From: Streptomyces xanthochromogenes
GTDB taxonomy: Bacteria; Actinomycetota; Actinomycetes; Streptomycetales; Streptomycetaceae
Assembly (NCBI RefSeq): GCF_014650455.1
Contig: NZ_BMUZ01000010.1
Coordinates: 1-64,000, forward strand
Reading direction: 5' to 3'
Length of the DNA: 64,000 bases
Of the stretch, positions 45,167 through 53,944 are shown piece by piece. Below the pieces are notes generated by a model. It saw only the letters and a program-made list of their open reading frames with translations. It had not been told where the DNA came from and did not search any database. The stretch's first letter is position 1, and each line of letters begins with the position of its first letter. A program made the translations under genes and the position numbers.

Positions 45167-45533
45167 GTGCGTGCTCCTCCGTCTGTCCGGCTCCCGGGTT
45201 CGCCGGTGAGCCTGGGGGTCCCCCCGGCTCGACCAGAGCTTGGGGGAGGCTCGCCTGTCCGTCTCAAGTGCACGGGGTGTGCGCGCTCGGCCGGGGATCA
45301 GGCGTGACAGGTGCCCCGGCGAGCGCCCTGACAAAAGCACGTTACCCAGTGCTGCGCATTACTGCGAAACCCCACTTGACCTGCGATTTTGCTTGGATTT
45401 CCAAGTAAATCGAGAAAGTGGGGAACAGCCGCTGGTCACAGCCTTGCAGGCCGCCGGAACAACGGCACGTTATCCCGGCCGCGCGGGTTCGGGAAGGGGT
45501 CTCTTATGGCACCTTCCGGCGTCCTTCGGATGA
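45167..45533. promoter_or_regulatory. Divergent region between the first bkd operon and the response regulator
   Basis: This 367-bp gap has no gene. At 45208-45250 a hairpin-forming element (GGGGGTCCCCCC, GAGCTTGGGGGAGG) of a type recurring in Streptomyces genomes is present. At 45392-45405, CTTGG-ATTT-CCAAG is a perfect inverted repeat in a comparatively AT-rich stretch, a good operator or promoter candidate. No clear ribosome site is seen before 45534. Confidence 0.5.
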
Positions 45534-46214
45534 ATGTGTGAGACTGATTCCGTGCGCGAAACAGGCAAAATCACCGTATTCCTGCTGGACGACCACGAGG
45601 TGGTCCGTCGCGGCGTCCACGAAATGCTGTCCGTTGAGGACGACATCGAAGTGGTGGGCGAGGCCGGCACCGCGGCGGACGCCCTGGTCAGGATCCCCGC
45701 CACCCGCCCCGACGTCGCCGTGCTCGACGTACGCCTCCCGGACGGGAGCGGCGTCGAGGTCTGCCGCGAGATCCGTTCGCAGAACGAGGACATCAAGTGC
45801 CTGATGCTCACCTCGTTCGCGGACGACGAGGCCCTCTTCGACGCGATCATGGCCGGTGCCTCCGGATACGTCCTCAAGGCCATCCGCGGCAGCGAACTCC
45901 TGACCGCGGTCCGTGACGTGGCGGCCGGCAAGTCGCTGCTCGACCCGGTGGCCACCGCCCGGGTCCTGGAGCGGCTGCGCGACGGCGGCAAGAGCAAGGG
46001 CGACGACCGCCTGGCCAACCTCACCGAGCAGGAGCGCAAGATCCTCGACCTCATCGGCGAGGGCCTGACCAACCGCGTCATCGGCGAGCGCCTGCACCTC
46101 GCGGAGAAGACGATCAAGAACTACGTCTCCTCGCTGCTCTCCAAGCTCGGCATGGAGCGCCGCTCCCAGGCCGCCGCGTACGTGGCCCGCATCCAGGCCG
46201 AGAAGAACCACTGA
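45534..46214 (+). CDS. NarL/LuxR-family response regulator
   Basis: A 226-aa two-component response regulator. The receiver domain at about 10-130 has the acidic pocket in LLDDHEV, the phosphorylated Asp in AVLDVRLPDGSG, and KAIRGSE with the conserved Lys. The C-terminal HTH (LTEQERKILDLIGEGLTNRVIGERL, EKTIKNYVSSLLSKLGMERR) binds DNA. No kinase gene is adjacent, so it looks orphan. A GTG at 45552 is a possible start six codons later. Divergent from the first bkd operon. Confidence 0.93.
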   Translation: MCETDSVRETGKITVFLLDDHEVVRRGVHEMLSVEDDIEVVGEAGTAADALVRIPATRPDVAVLDVRLPDGSGVEVCREIRSQNEDIKCLMLTSFADDEALFDAIMAGASGYVLKAIRGSELLTAVRDVAAGKSLLDPVATARVLERLRDGGKSKGDDRLANLTEQERKILDLIGEGLTNRVIGERLHLAEKTIKNYVSSLLSKLGMERRSQAAAYVARIQAEKNH

Positions 46215-46321
46215 CCGCACTCCGAACGGGCCCGAGCCCCGCGTATTAGGGACCTACGGCCCGCACGCGTGGGGCGCCGGGCTCTTTCGGACGATGGATG
46301 CCGGGCGCGAAGGTGGGGGGC

Positions 46322-46738
46322 ATGTCCTCCGAGGAAGCCCGTGCCATCGAGCTGCTCGGCCGTGTTCCGTACGGCCGCGTGGCGACCAGCATGCGAGCCC
46401 TGCCGTTCGTGGCCCCGGCCCGGCACATCGTGGTCGACGGCTGCGTGCTGCTGCGCCTGCACGCGGGGCTCGGCTACCACCACGCCTGCCTGGGCAGCGT
46501 GGTCGCGTACGGCGCCGACAACCTCAGCACGGGCGAGCAGCACGTGTGGTCGGTGCAGTTCACCGGGACCGCGGAGCCCTTCGAGCCGACCGCCGCGCAG
46601 TTGAAGCTGTTCGGCACCGATCCGCGCGAGGTGGACGGGGAGCCCTTCGACGCCGTGTACATGCGGATCGAACCCCAGTTCGTGACCGTCCATTCGCTGG
46701 ACTACTCCACAGAGCGCCGACTCAAACACGTTGCGTGA
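46322..46738 (+). CDS. FMN-binding split-barrel (pyridoxamine oxidase-like) protein
   Basis: A 138-aa protein of the pyridoxamine 5'-phosphate oxidase-like fold. It has EARAIELLGRVPYGRVATSM and ALPFVAPARHIVVDGCVLLRLHAG, the strands of the flavin or F420 binding barrel, and FDAVYMRIEPQFVTVHSLD near the end. The start ATG is supported by the GGTGGGGGGC run. Cofactor and substrate unknown. It precedes the phosphotransferase gene by 15 bp. Confidence 0.85.
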   Translation: MSSEEARAIELLGRVPYGRVATSMRALPFVAPARHIVVDGCVLLRLHAGLGYHHACLGSVVAYGADNLSTGEQHVWSVQFTGTAEPFEPTAAQLKLFGTDPREVDGEPFDAVYMRIEPQFVTVHSLDYSTERRLKHVA

Positions 46739-46753
46739 TCTAACATCTGACGA

Positions 46754-47767
46754 GTGCCGCGCTCATCTGCAACTCCACCCGTGGGCGAGCTCCTGCGCCG
46801 CTACGAGACCCCCGGTGAGCCCCTCTCCTGCGAACGAGTCGCCCAGGGCCTGCTGAACCGCGGCTACCGGCTCGCCACCACCCGCGGCGACTACTTCCTC
46901 AAGCACCATCTGGACGGCGACCACGAGGCCATCGCCCGCCAGCACCGCGCCACCGAACGCCTCCAGGCCCTGGGCGTGCCCGTGGCGCCGCCCGTCCCGG
47001 ACGCCGACGGCGACACCGTCGCCGTGATCGGCGGCCACTGCTACGCCCTGCACCCCTGGGTGCACGGCCGCCACCGCGACGGGGCCCAGCTCTGCGCCGT
47101 GGAGTCCCGCAGGCTCGGCGCGCTGCTCGGGCTCGTGCACACCTGCCTGGCCCAGGTCATGGAGCCGGACGTGCCGAAGGCGGAGCACCTCAGCGCCGAC
47201 CCGGCCGACACCCTCGATCTCATCGACGACCTGGTGGCACGGGCCCGCAGGCACCGGCCCCGGGACGCGTTCGACGAGCTCGCCGAGCACCGGCTCCTGG
47301 AGCGCCGCTTACTGCTCGGCGTGCACGCCCACCGGCGCCCGGCGGCGCCCGCGACCGGTGCCTGGGTGCACGGCGACTTCCATCCGCTGAACCTGCTGTA
47401 CCGCGGCGAGGGCCGCTCGGCCGAGCCCGCCGCGATCGTCGACTGGGATCGGCTCGGCGTCCAGCCGCGCGCCGAGGAGGCGGTCCGCGCCGCCGTGATC
47501 TTCTTCGTCCGCCCCTCGGGCGAGCTGGAACTGGCGAAGGTACGCGCCTACGCCCGCGCCTACCGCCGGGCCGCCGGCGCAGACGCCGAGGAACTGGCGG
47601 CCGCCGTGCACCGGGTGTGGTGGGAGCGGCTCAACGACTTCTGGATCCTGCGCTGGCGCTACCAGCTGCACGACCGAAGGGCCGACCCGCTGTTTCCAGC
47701 GGCGTCGGCCCTTGCGGTCTGGTGGACCCGCGAGTACGAGGCGGTGTGCGAGGCCTTCGCGGGGTGA
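46754..47767 (+). CDS. Phosphotransferase (aminoglycoside phosphotransferase-like), with a TTA codon
   Basis: A 337-aa kinase-like phosphotransferase. The catalytic loop is WVHGDFHPLNLLY (about 210-222) and the metal-binding segment is IVDWDRLG. The N-lobe Lys lies in DYFLKHHLDG. The family includes spore-coat kinases and antibiotic or small-molecule kinases; its substrate is unknown. An in-frame TTA codon occurs at 47309-47311 (the first Leu of RRLLLGVHA), the only in-frame TTA I found in the window. TTA codons in Streptomyces need the bldA tRNA, so production is probably late in growth. It starts at GTG, 15 bp after the preceding gene. Confidence 0.88.
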   Translation: MPRSSATPPVGELLRRYETPGEPLSCERVAQGLLNRGYRLATTRGDYFLKHHLDGDHEAIARQHRATERLQALGVPVAPPVPDADGDTVAVIGGHCYALHPWVHGRHRDGAQLCAVESRRLGALLGLVHTCLAQVMEPDVPKAEHLSADPADTLDLIDDLVARARRHRPRDAFDELAEHRLLERRLLLGVHAHRRPAAPATGAWVHGDFHPLNLLYRGEGRSAEPAAIVDWDRLGVQPRAEEAVRAAVIFFVRPSGELELAKVRAYARAYRRAAGADAEELAAAVHRVWWERLNDFWILRWRYQLHDRRADPLFPAASALAVWWTREYEAVCEAFAG

Positions 47768-47781
47768 GGCGGGTCTGTCGG

Positions 47782-49494
47782 TCAGGGGCTCGGCTTGGTG
47801 CCCCCGGGCCCGGCCGAGGTCCCGGTGTTCCCGGCGCTCGTGCCGGTGTTCCCGGCCGACGTCCCCGTGTTGCCGCTGGAGGTGCCGGTGTTCCCGGAGT
47901 TCGTTCCCTCGGTGGTCCCGGTGTTCCCGGCCGACGTCCCCGTGTTGCCGCTGGAGGTGCCGCTGTTCCCGGAGGTCGTCCCCTCGTTCCCCGAGGTCGT
48001 GCCCTCGGTGTCCGTGCCCTGGTCCGTACCGGAGGACGTCGTGCCCTGGCTGGTACCCGGCGAGTGCGAGGACTGCGACTTGCTCGGCGTCGGCGAGGCG
48101 GAGCGCGAACGGTGCCGCGAGGGCGACTCGCCGTTGCCGTTCGAGCTGCTGCCGTAGGTCTGGCCCTGGCTGGTGCCCGGGGTGTCCTGCGTGGACGGCG
48201 TGTCCGACGGGGACACCGACGGCGAGGTCTTCGGGGAGTTCGAGGTCGTGTCCCCGCTGCCCCCGGAGCTTCCGCCCGAGCTCTTCGTGGCGTTCAGCGC
48301 GAAGGCCACGCCCACCGCGATCGCGACGATCGCCAGCACCACGAACAGCACCATCTTGCCGCCCCGGCCGCCGCCGCCCTGCTTGCCGCTGCCGTGGTCG
48401 TAGCCGTCGTAGCCGCCGTCGTTCGGGTTCATCGGCGGCAGGATCGGGCCGCCGAACTGCGAGGTCTCCCCGTGCATCGGGTGGCCCATGGCCGCCGTCG
48501 CGCCGGGGCTGCCCATCGCGGGAGTGTGCGCGCCCTCGTGCATCAGCTCGACCGGACCGGTGTTCCAGGTGCCGGTGTGGCCGCCCTGGGCCTGGAGCAT
48601 CTGCAGCCCGTACTGGACCAGGCCGCGCATCTCCTCGGCGGACTGGAAACGGTCGTCCGGGTCCTTGGCGAGCGAGCGCATGACGAGGCCGTCGAGTTCC
48701 GGCGGCGCCACGTGCGCCACCTGTGACGGCGGCACCGGCATGTCCTGCACGTGCTGGTAGACCACGCTCAGCGGCGTCTCACCGATGAACGGGGGCCGCA
48801 GCGCGAGGAGTTCGTACAGCAGACAGCCCGTGGCGTACAGGTCCGAGCGATGGTCGACGGCCTTGCCGAGCGCCTGCTCCGGCGAGAGGTACTGCGGGGT
48901 GCCCATGACCATGCCGGTCTGAGTCATCGTCGACTGGGCGCCGTGCAGCGCCCGCGCGATGCCGAAGTCCATCACCTTGACCGCGCCCGTGTCCGTGATG
49001 ATCACGTTGGCGGGCTTGATGTCACGGTGCACGATCCCGTGCTGGTGCGAGTAGGCGAGCGCCTCCAGGACACCGGAGACGATGATCAGCGCCTGCTCCG
49101 GCGGCGGGGCGTCCGCATCCACCAGGAGGTCGCGGATGGTGCGGCCCTCGACCAGCTCCATCACGATGTACGGGACGGTCTGGCCGCCCACGAAGTCCTC
49201 ACCGGAGTCGTACACGGCCACCACCGCGTGGTGGTTGAGCCCGGCCACCGACTGTGCCTCACGCGTGAAGCGCGCCTTGGACACCGGGTCCTCGGCCAGA
49301 TCGGCGCGCAGCAGCTTCACGGCGACGGTACGGCCCAGACGCACGTCCTCGGCGGCGAACACCTCCGCCATGCCACCGCGCCCGAGGCGGTGCGTGAGGC
49401 GGTAGCGGCCGTCGCCGACGAGTCCGCCGACCCACGACTCGTGGTCCTGCGCATCGGCCATCCCGGCGCCGTTTCCGTCGGGTTCGGGTGCCAT
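47782..49494 (-). CDS. Membrane Ser/Thr protein kinase with Ser/Thr/Gly repeat tail
   Basis: A 570-aa eukaryotic-like kinase. The kinase domain lies at about 28-290: GRGGMAEVF glycine loop, VAVKLL Lys, HRDIKPANVI catalytic loop, and DFG in VMDFGIARA. A Gly/Pro-rich linker leads to one membrane helix at about 380-402 (VLFVVLAIVAIAVGVAFAL). The 168-residue outside part is low-complexity Ser/Thr/Gly, ending in about ten 6-residue units like GTSAGN (encoded at about 47820-48010). There are no PASTA domains. It is divergent from a second kinase gene and probably senses the envelope; targets unknown. Confidence 0.93.
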   Translation of the reverse strand: MAPEPDGNGAGMADAQDHESWVGGLVGDGRYRLTHRLGRGGMAEVFAAEDVRLGRTVAVKLLRADLAEDPVSKARFTREAQSVAGLNHHAVVAVYDSGEDFVGGQTVPYIVMELVEGRTIRDLLVDADAPPPEQALIIVSGVLEALAYSHQHGIVHRDIKPANVIITDTGAVKVMDFGIARALHGAQSTMTQTGMVMGTPQYLSPEQALGKAVDHRSDLYATGCLLYELLALRPPFIGETPLSVVYQHVQDMPVPPSQVAHVAPPELDGLVMRSLAKDPDDRFQSAEEMRGLVQYGLQMLQAQGGHTGTWNTGPVELMHEGAHTPAMGSPGATAAMGHPMHGETSQFGGPILPPMNPNDGGYDGYDHGSGKQGGGGRGGKMVLFVVLAIVAIAVGVAFALNATKSSGGSSGGSGDTTSNSPKTSPSVSPSDTPSTQDTPGTSQGQTYGSSSNGNGESPSRHRSRSASPTPSKSQSSHSPGTSQGTTSSGTDQGTDTEGTTSGNEGTTSGNSGTSSGNTGTSAGNTGTTEGTNSGNTGTSSGNTGTSAGNTGTSAGNTGTSAGPGGTKPSP

Positions 49495-49817
49495 CAGTCC
49501 TCGCCGTCGTATCTGGCCGCGTCAGCGGTCTTCTTTACGGTCTTCCGTCGTGCTCATCACCTGGTTGTGCAGTAGTGCACGCTACAGCGTTCGCGCGGGG
49601 CGCCGGTCCGGGATGGACCGGCCATCCAATCGGTTCCGTGTGTACCCATGCAAATCCCGTACGTTTTCCATGCTGGTCCTGTAACGCTTGCGAGACTCTT
49701 CCAGCGCGTACGGTCACGGAACGGGCACGCGGCTTGACGTGTCCGACCCCTCGGGCAGACTTGGCCTGAAAAATCGAGGATCAGCACTGGCCGCCGGGCC
49801 AAGGGGGAAGCACAGTC
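49495..49817. promoter_or_regulatory. Divergent promoter region of two kinase genes
   Basis: A 323-bp region with no gene. GTGCA-GTAG-TGCAC at 49567-49580 is a perfect inverted repeat and possible operator. AAGGGGGAAG before 49818 is the ribosome site of the right-hand kinase. Confidence 0.45.
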
Positions 49818-51419
49818 ATGAGCCAGGACGGCGCACACGGCCGCTATGCGGGCGGTTCCATCGCGGGCGGGCGCTACCAGCTGCGCGACCTCCTCGGCGA
49901 GGGCGGCATGGCATCGGTGTACCTCGCGTACGACGCCGCCCTCGACCGCCAGGTCGCCATCAAGACCCTGCACACCGAACTCGGCCGGGAACAGTCGTTC
50001 CGCGAGCGGTTCCGCCGCGAGGCCCAGGCCGTCGCCAAGCTGCAGCACACCAACATCGTCTCCGTCTTCGACACCGGCGAGGACGAGCTCGGTGGGGCCC
50101 TGATGCCGTACATCGTCATGGAGTACGTGGAGGGCGAGCCGCTCGGTTCGACGCTGCACCGCGACATCCAGCAGTACGGCGCGATGCCCGCCGACAAGGC
50201 CCTCAAGGTGACCGCCGACGTGCTGGCCGCCCTGGAGGCCAGCCACGAGATGGGCCTGGTCCACCGGGACATCAAGCCGGGCAACGTGATGATGACCAAG
50301 CGCGGCGTCGTCAAGGTGATGGACTTCGGCATCGCCCGCGCGATGCAGTCCGGCGTCACGTCCATGACGCAGACCGGCATGGTCGTCGGCACCCCCCAGT
50401 ACCTGTCGCCCGAGCAGGCGCTCGGCCGCGGCGTGGACGCCCGCTCCGACCTGTACTCGGTCGGCATCATGCTCTTCCAGCTCCTGACCGGCCGCATCCC
50501 CTTCGACGCCGACTCGCCGCTGGCGATCGCGTACGCACACGTCCAGGAGGAGCCGGTCGCGCCGTCCTCCGTCAACCGGTCGATCACCCCGGCGGTGGAC
50601 GCACTGGTCGCCCGCGCCCTCAAGAAGAACCCGAACGAGCGCTTCCCCAGCGCCCAGGCCATGTACGACGAGATCCACCGGATCGCGTCCGCGGGCCAGA
50701 CGGGCGCGGCCCCGGTGATCACCGGCGGCGCCCCGCCGGTCAGCGGCACGGGTGTCGGCGCGACGGTCTTCCCGCCGCTCGATTCGCAGGCCGCGCCCGG
50801 CCTCCAGGGCAGTGTGCAGACGCCGTACCAGCCGGGCCCCTACGGTCCGCCCACCCCGGCGCCGGCCCCGCAGCCCTCGTACGGCTATCCGCAGCAGCAC
50901 CCCCAGATGGCCGCCCAGACGCCGCCGCCGTACTCGATGTCCCCGACGCAGGCGCCCGCGGCCGGCTCGGGCGGTGCGAAGCGGAACACCCCGGTGATCG
51001 TGGGCGCGATCGCGGTGGCCCTGCTCGCGATCGGCGGCCTGATCACGGCGCTGACGCTCAACAACAAGGGCGACAGCGGCGGCACCGGCGGCGACGCCAA
51101 GGCCAGCGGTTCCGCGGTGGCCGGCCACAAAGGCCCCGAGCGCGACCGCAAGATGGACCCCGACAAGTGCACCTCGCCGCAGACCTCCACGGTGGACCCG
51201 GGCAAGGTGCAGGCACCCGACTTCACGTACAAGGACATCCTGTCGGCGAAGTCCTGCATCCAGGCCGCGGGCTGGAAGGTCAACACCGAGACGATCGACA
51301 ACGGCCAGTGGGGCCAGGACGTGGTCGTCACCCAGTTCCCGGCGGCCGGTGTGGACGTGGACAAGAAGGAAGCGCAGTTCACGCTGCAGATCTCGTCGGG
51401 CAATCCGCCCTCCCAGTAG
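49818..51419 (+). CDS. Membrane Ser/Thr protein kinase with one PASTA-like domain
   Basis: A 533-aa PknB-type kinase. The kinase domain lies at about 20-285 (GEGGMASVY, VAIKTL, HRDIKPGNVMM, DFGIARAM). A Pro/Gln-rich linker follows, then a membrane helix at about 392-414 (VIVGAIAVALLAIGGLITA). Outside, residues about 462-525 form one PASTA-like domain (CIQAAGWKVNTETID, VVVTQFPAAG), expected to bind peptidoglycan fragments or lipid II. The kinase domain is closely similar to that of the divergent gene. Growth and cell-wall control is inferred from the family. Confidence 0.94.
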   Translation: MSQDGAHGRYAGGSIAGGRYQLRDLLGEGGMASVYLAYDAALDRQVAIKTLHTELGREQSFRERFRREAQAVAKLQHTNIVSVFDTGEDELGGALMPYIVMEYVEGEPLGSTLHRDIQQYGAMPADKALKVTADVLAALEASHEMGLVHRDIKPGNVMMTKRGVVKVMDFGIARAMQSGVTSMTQTGMVVGTPQYLSPEQALGRGVDARSDLYSVGIMLFQLLTGRIPFDADSPLAIAYAHVQEEPVAPSSVNRSITPAVDALVARALKKNPNERFPSAQAMYDEIHRIASAGQTGAAPVITGGAPPVSGTGVGATVFPPLDSQAAPGLQGSVQTPYQPGPYGPPTPAPAPQPSYGYPQQHPQMAAQTPPPYSMSPTQAPAAGSGGAKRNTPVIVGAIAVALLAIGGLITALTLNNKGDSGGTGGDAKASGSAVAGHKGPERDRKMDPDKCTSPQTSTVDPGKVQAPDFTYKDILSAKSCIQAAGWKVNTETIDNGQWGQDVVVTQFPAAGVDVDKKEAQFTLQISSGNPPSQ

Positions 51420-51438
51420 GCGCGCCCAGCTCGTTCCG

Positions 51439-51470
51439 TGAAGGCCCGGCACCCTGGTGCCGGGCCTTCA
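51439..51470 (+). terminator. Terminator of the PASTA kinase gene
   Basis: TGAAGGCCCGGCACC / GGTGCCGGGCCTTCA, perfect 15-bp stem with a very short loop, 20 bp past the stop. Confidence 0.85.
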
Positions 51471-51604
51471 CGCGTGGTCCGGGGGTGACGGCCCGGCCCG
51501 TTCGGCGCAGGCCGGGCGGCTCCCGGGATGCCGGACAACTCCCCCCGTGTGACGCTGATTCGGTCACCCAGGCGTTTCACGTCCGTACGGGAGGGGGCCC
51601 TCGA

Positions 51605-52204
51605 ATGGCTCCAGGGATCCGGTCGCTGACCGCGGCCGTTTCACTGACGGGAGCGCTGCTCCTGACGCCCCTGCCGTACGCGGTCGCCGTCGGCAGCCCG
51701 TCACCCGGCCCACCCTCGAACGCGGCTCCCTCCGGCGCGGCACACCCGTCGGCGCGGACGGACCCCTCGCTTCGGACCGACCCCGCCGCACCGCGGACGG
51801 ACCCCACGCCGCAGGCCGTCTCCGAGGAACAGCACCTCGCGGGCAGTCAGGCGGGCGAGGGCCGCAGACGGCCGGGCCGCGTGGAGCCGCAGCAGGGCCT
51901 GGACCCGTACGCCTTCGACGCGGTGACCGGTGACTCCGTAGTTCCCGACGAGGTGGCTCCGGCTCAGGACCCGGGTAACCAACCGCCGCCCGCGCAGGTT
52001 CAGCCACCCGAGCCTGCGACGCCGACGCCGACGCCCGCCTCCACCGCGGACGGGGTTCTGCCCTCGCCCCGCCACCGTCATCACCAGCCGCAGGCGCTGC
52101 CCCGCAGCTCCGACCTGCGCGCCCACGTCCTCTCGCTGGGCGCGGGGCTGACCCTGACCGGCCTGGGGCTCGGATTTCTGGCGCTGCGGCTCCGGAGGCC
52201 GTGA
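51605..52204 (+). CDS. Secreted protein with C-terminal membrane anchor
   Basis: A 199-aa protein with a signal peptide (MAPGIRSLTAAVSLTGALLL, cleavage near PYAVAVG), a long Pro/Ala/Thr/Gln-rich disordered middle, and a C-terminal hydrophobic segment LGAGLTLTGLGLGFLALRLRR with basic tail. It resembles anchored cell-wall proteins without the usual sortase LPXTG signal. GAGGGGG precedes the ATG. No family recognised. Confidence 0.75.
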   Translation: MAPGIRSLTAAVSLTGALLLTPLPYAVAVGSPSPGPPSNAAPSGAAHPSARTDPSLRTDPAAPRTDPTPQAVSEEQHLAGSQAGEGRRRPGRVEPQQGLDPYAFDAVTGDSVVPDEVAPAQDPGNQPPPAQVQPPEPATPTPTPASTADGVLPSPRHRHHQPQALPRSSDLRAHVLSLGAGLTLTGLGLGFLALRLRRP

Positions 52205-52228
52205 ACAGGGCGCAGACGCGTGGTTGTC

Positions 52229-52242
52229 GTTTCACGTGAAAC
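52229..52242. other. parS site 2
   Basis: GTTTCACGTGAAAC, perfect, 25 bp after the preceding stop, in the intergenic region before bpa. Confidence 0.95.
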
Positions 52243-52341
52243 ATCGTCTGTTCGGCGGTAATCGTCGCCCGTCAGGCGGTGGATCACCCCTTCCCGGGGG
52301 CACAACGTGATGTGAGGCACGTGTGCGAGAGAATGGGCGGC

Positions 52342-52881
52342 ATGGAGATGCCGAGGAACGATAAGTCGCCGGACAGCCCCCACATCCTGGTCGTAGGCCA
52401 GGACGGTATGGCCATCGGCGGTGGAGACGACGAGTCCCGCGAGGTCCCGGTGACGGAAATGGTCGAACAGCCCGCGAAGGTCATGCGTATCGGCAGCATG
52501 ATCAAGCAGCTTCTTGAGGAAGTCCGCGCGGCTCCTCTCGACGAGGCGAGCCGCGTTCGCCTGAAGGACATCCATGCCTCTTCGGTGAAGGAGCTCGAAG
52601 ACGGTCTGGCGCCGGAACTGGTCGAGGAGCTGGAGCGGCTCTCACTGCCGTTCACCGAGGAGGCGATTCCCTCCGAGGCCGAACTCCGCATCGCGCAGGC
52701 CCAGTTGGTGGGCTGGCTCGAAGGTCTCTTCCACGGCATCCAGACGGCCCTGTTCGCCCAGCAGATGGCGGCCCGTGCCCAGTTGGAGCAGATGCGCCGC
52801 GCGCTGCCGCCCGGCAGCGTGCACGAGGACGACGACGAGGACGGCCCGCACGCGGGCGCCCGCTCGGGCCCGTACCTGTAG
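52342..52881 (+). CDS. bpa: Bacterial proteasome activator Bpa
   Basis: A 179-aa ATP-independent proteasome ring activator of actinobacteria (PF10759/DUF2587). Hallmarks are ILVVGQDGMAIGG, the EMVEQPAKVMRIGSMIKQLLEEVR helix, LGLEGLFHGIQTALFAQQMAARAQ-like helices near 135-160, and the C-terminal GPYL, equivalent to the GQYL motif that docks into the 20S core. ATG at 52342 is preferred; ATG at 52333 is an alternative. The proteasome subunits are not in this window. Confidence 0.95.
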   Translation: MEMPRNDKSPDSPHILVVGQDGMAIGGGDDESREVPVTEMVEQPAKVMRIGSMIKQLLEEVRAAPLDEASRVRLKDIHASSVKELEDGLAPELVEELERLSLPFTEEAIPSEAELRIAQAQLVGWLEGLFHGIQTALFAQQMAARAQLEQMRRALPPGSVHEDDDEDGPHAGARSGPYL

Positions 52882-52907
52882 GCAGGCACGCCGGACCGTA
52901 CGACATA

Positions 52908-52940
52908 GGAGAGGGGGCGCCATCCCGGCGCCGCCTCTCC
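52908..52940. terminator. Bidirectional terminator between bpa and quinone oxidoreductase
   Basis: GGAGAGGGGGCGCC / GGCGCCGCCTCTCC, 14-bp stem with one mismatch and a five-base loop, between convergent genes. Confidence 0.8.
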
Positions 52941-52956
52941 GCGTCCGTACGAGCCG

Positions 52957-53934
52957 TCAGGCCGTGAGCAGGACCTTGCCGACGTGGCTGGAGGCTTCGA
53001 GCACTCGGTGGCCCTCGGCCGCGTCCGCGAGCGGCAGTGTCCGGTCCACCACGGGGCGCACCCGGCCGTCCGAGATCAACGGCCACACGTGCTCGCGCAC
53101 AGCCGCCACGATCGCTGCCTTCTCCGCCGCGGGGCGCCCGCGCAGTGAGGTCGCGGTGACCGCGGCCCGCTTGGTGAGCAGCGCGCCCAGGTTCAGCTCG
53201 CCCTTGGCGCCGCCCTGCAGGCCGATGATGGCGAGGCGCCCGTTGACCGCCAGGGCACGGACGTTCCGCTCCAGGTACTTCGCACCCATGATGTCGAGGA
53301 TGACATCGGCCCCGATACCGTCCGTGGCCTTCAACACCTCGTCCACGAAGTCCTGTTCGCGGTAGTCGATGAGGATGTCCGCGCCGAGTTCGGCGCAGCG
53401 CGCCAGCTTGTCCGGGCCGCCCGCGGTGACCGCGACCTTGGCGCCGACCGCCTTGCCGAGCTGGATCGCCATGGTGCCGATCCCGCTGGCCCCGCCGTGC
53501 ACCAGGAGCGTCTCGCCGGGCCGCAGGTGGGACACCATGAACACGTTGGACCAGACGGTGCAGACGACCTCGGGCAGCGCCGCTGCCGAGGCCAGGTCCA
53601 CACCCGCGGGGACGGGCAGCAGCTGTCCGGCCGGGACGGCCACCTTCTGGGCGTAGCCGCCGCCGCTCAGGAGCGCGCACACCTCGTCGCCGACGCTCCA
53701 CCCGGACACCCCGGGCCCGAGCGCGGCGATCCGCCCGGAGCACTCCAGGCCCGGATAGGGGGAGGCACCGGACGGCGGGTTGTAGAAGCCCTGCCGCTGG
53801 AGCACATCGGCACGGTTGACGGCGGCGGCGGCCACCTCGACGAGGACCTCGCCCTCGCCCGGTACGGGATCGGGCACCTCGGCCCAGACCAGCGCCTCGG
53901 GACCGCCCGGCTCAGGAATCGTGATCGCATACAT
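52957..53934 (-). CDS. NAD(P)H-quinone oxidoreductase (PIG3-type)
   Basis: A 325-aa zinc-independent medium-chain reductase. It has the PIG3/quinone oxidoreductase signature NRADVLQRQGFYNPPSG, the nucleotide loop HGGASGIGTMAIQLGK and YREQDFVDEVLKATDG. It reduces quinones with NADPH in related enzymes. Zinc-ligand Cys residues of alcohol dehydrogenases are absent. ATG start; the stop faces bpa. Its start lies 10 bp from the end of the channel gene, so both may be co-transcribed. Confidence 0.93.
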   Translation of the reverse strand: MYAITIPEPGGPEALVWAEVPDPVPGEGEVLVEVAAAAVNRADVLQRQGFYNPPSGASPYPGLECSGRIAALGPGVSGWSVGDEVCALLSGGGYAQKVAVPAGQLLPVPAGVDLASAAALPEVVCTVWSNVFMVSHLRPGETLLVHGGASGIGTMAIQLGKAVGAKVAVTAGGPDKLARCAELGADILIDYREQDFVDEVLKATDGIGADVILDIMGAKYLERNVRALAVNGRLAIIGLQGGAKGELNLGALLTKRAAVTATSLRGRPAAEKAAIVAAVREHVWPLISDGRVRPVVDRTLPLADAAEGHRVLEASSHVGKVLLTA

Positions 53935-53944
53935 GCGGCCGACG

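Noticed and set aside
45208..45250. GGGGGTCCCCCC...GAGCTTGGGGGAGG hairpin as a possible riboswitch
   Set aside because: It is a repetitive Streptomyces hairpin element without a conserved aptamer pattern that I can recognise.
51564..52244. Small - strand frame starting MFHVK
   Set aside because: The N terminus comes from translation of the parS site, and the remainder is a shadow of the secreted protein gene.
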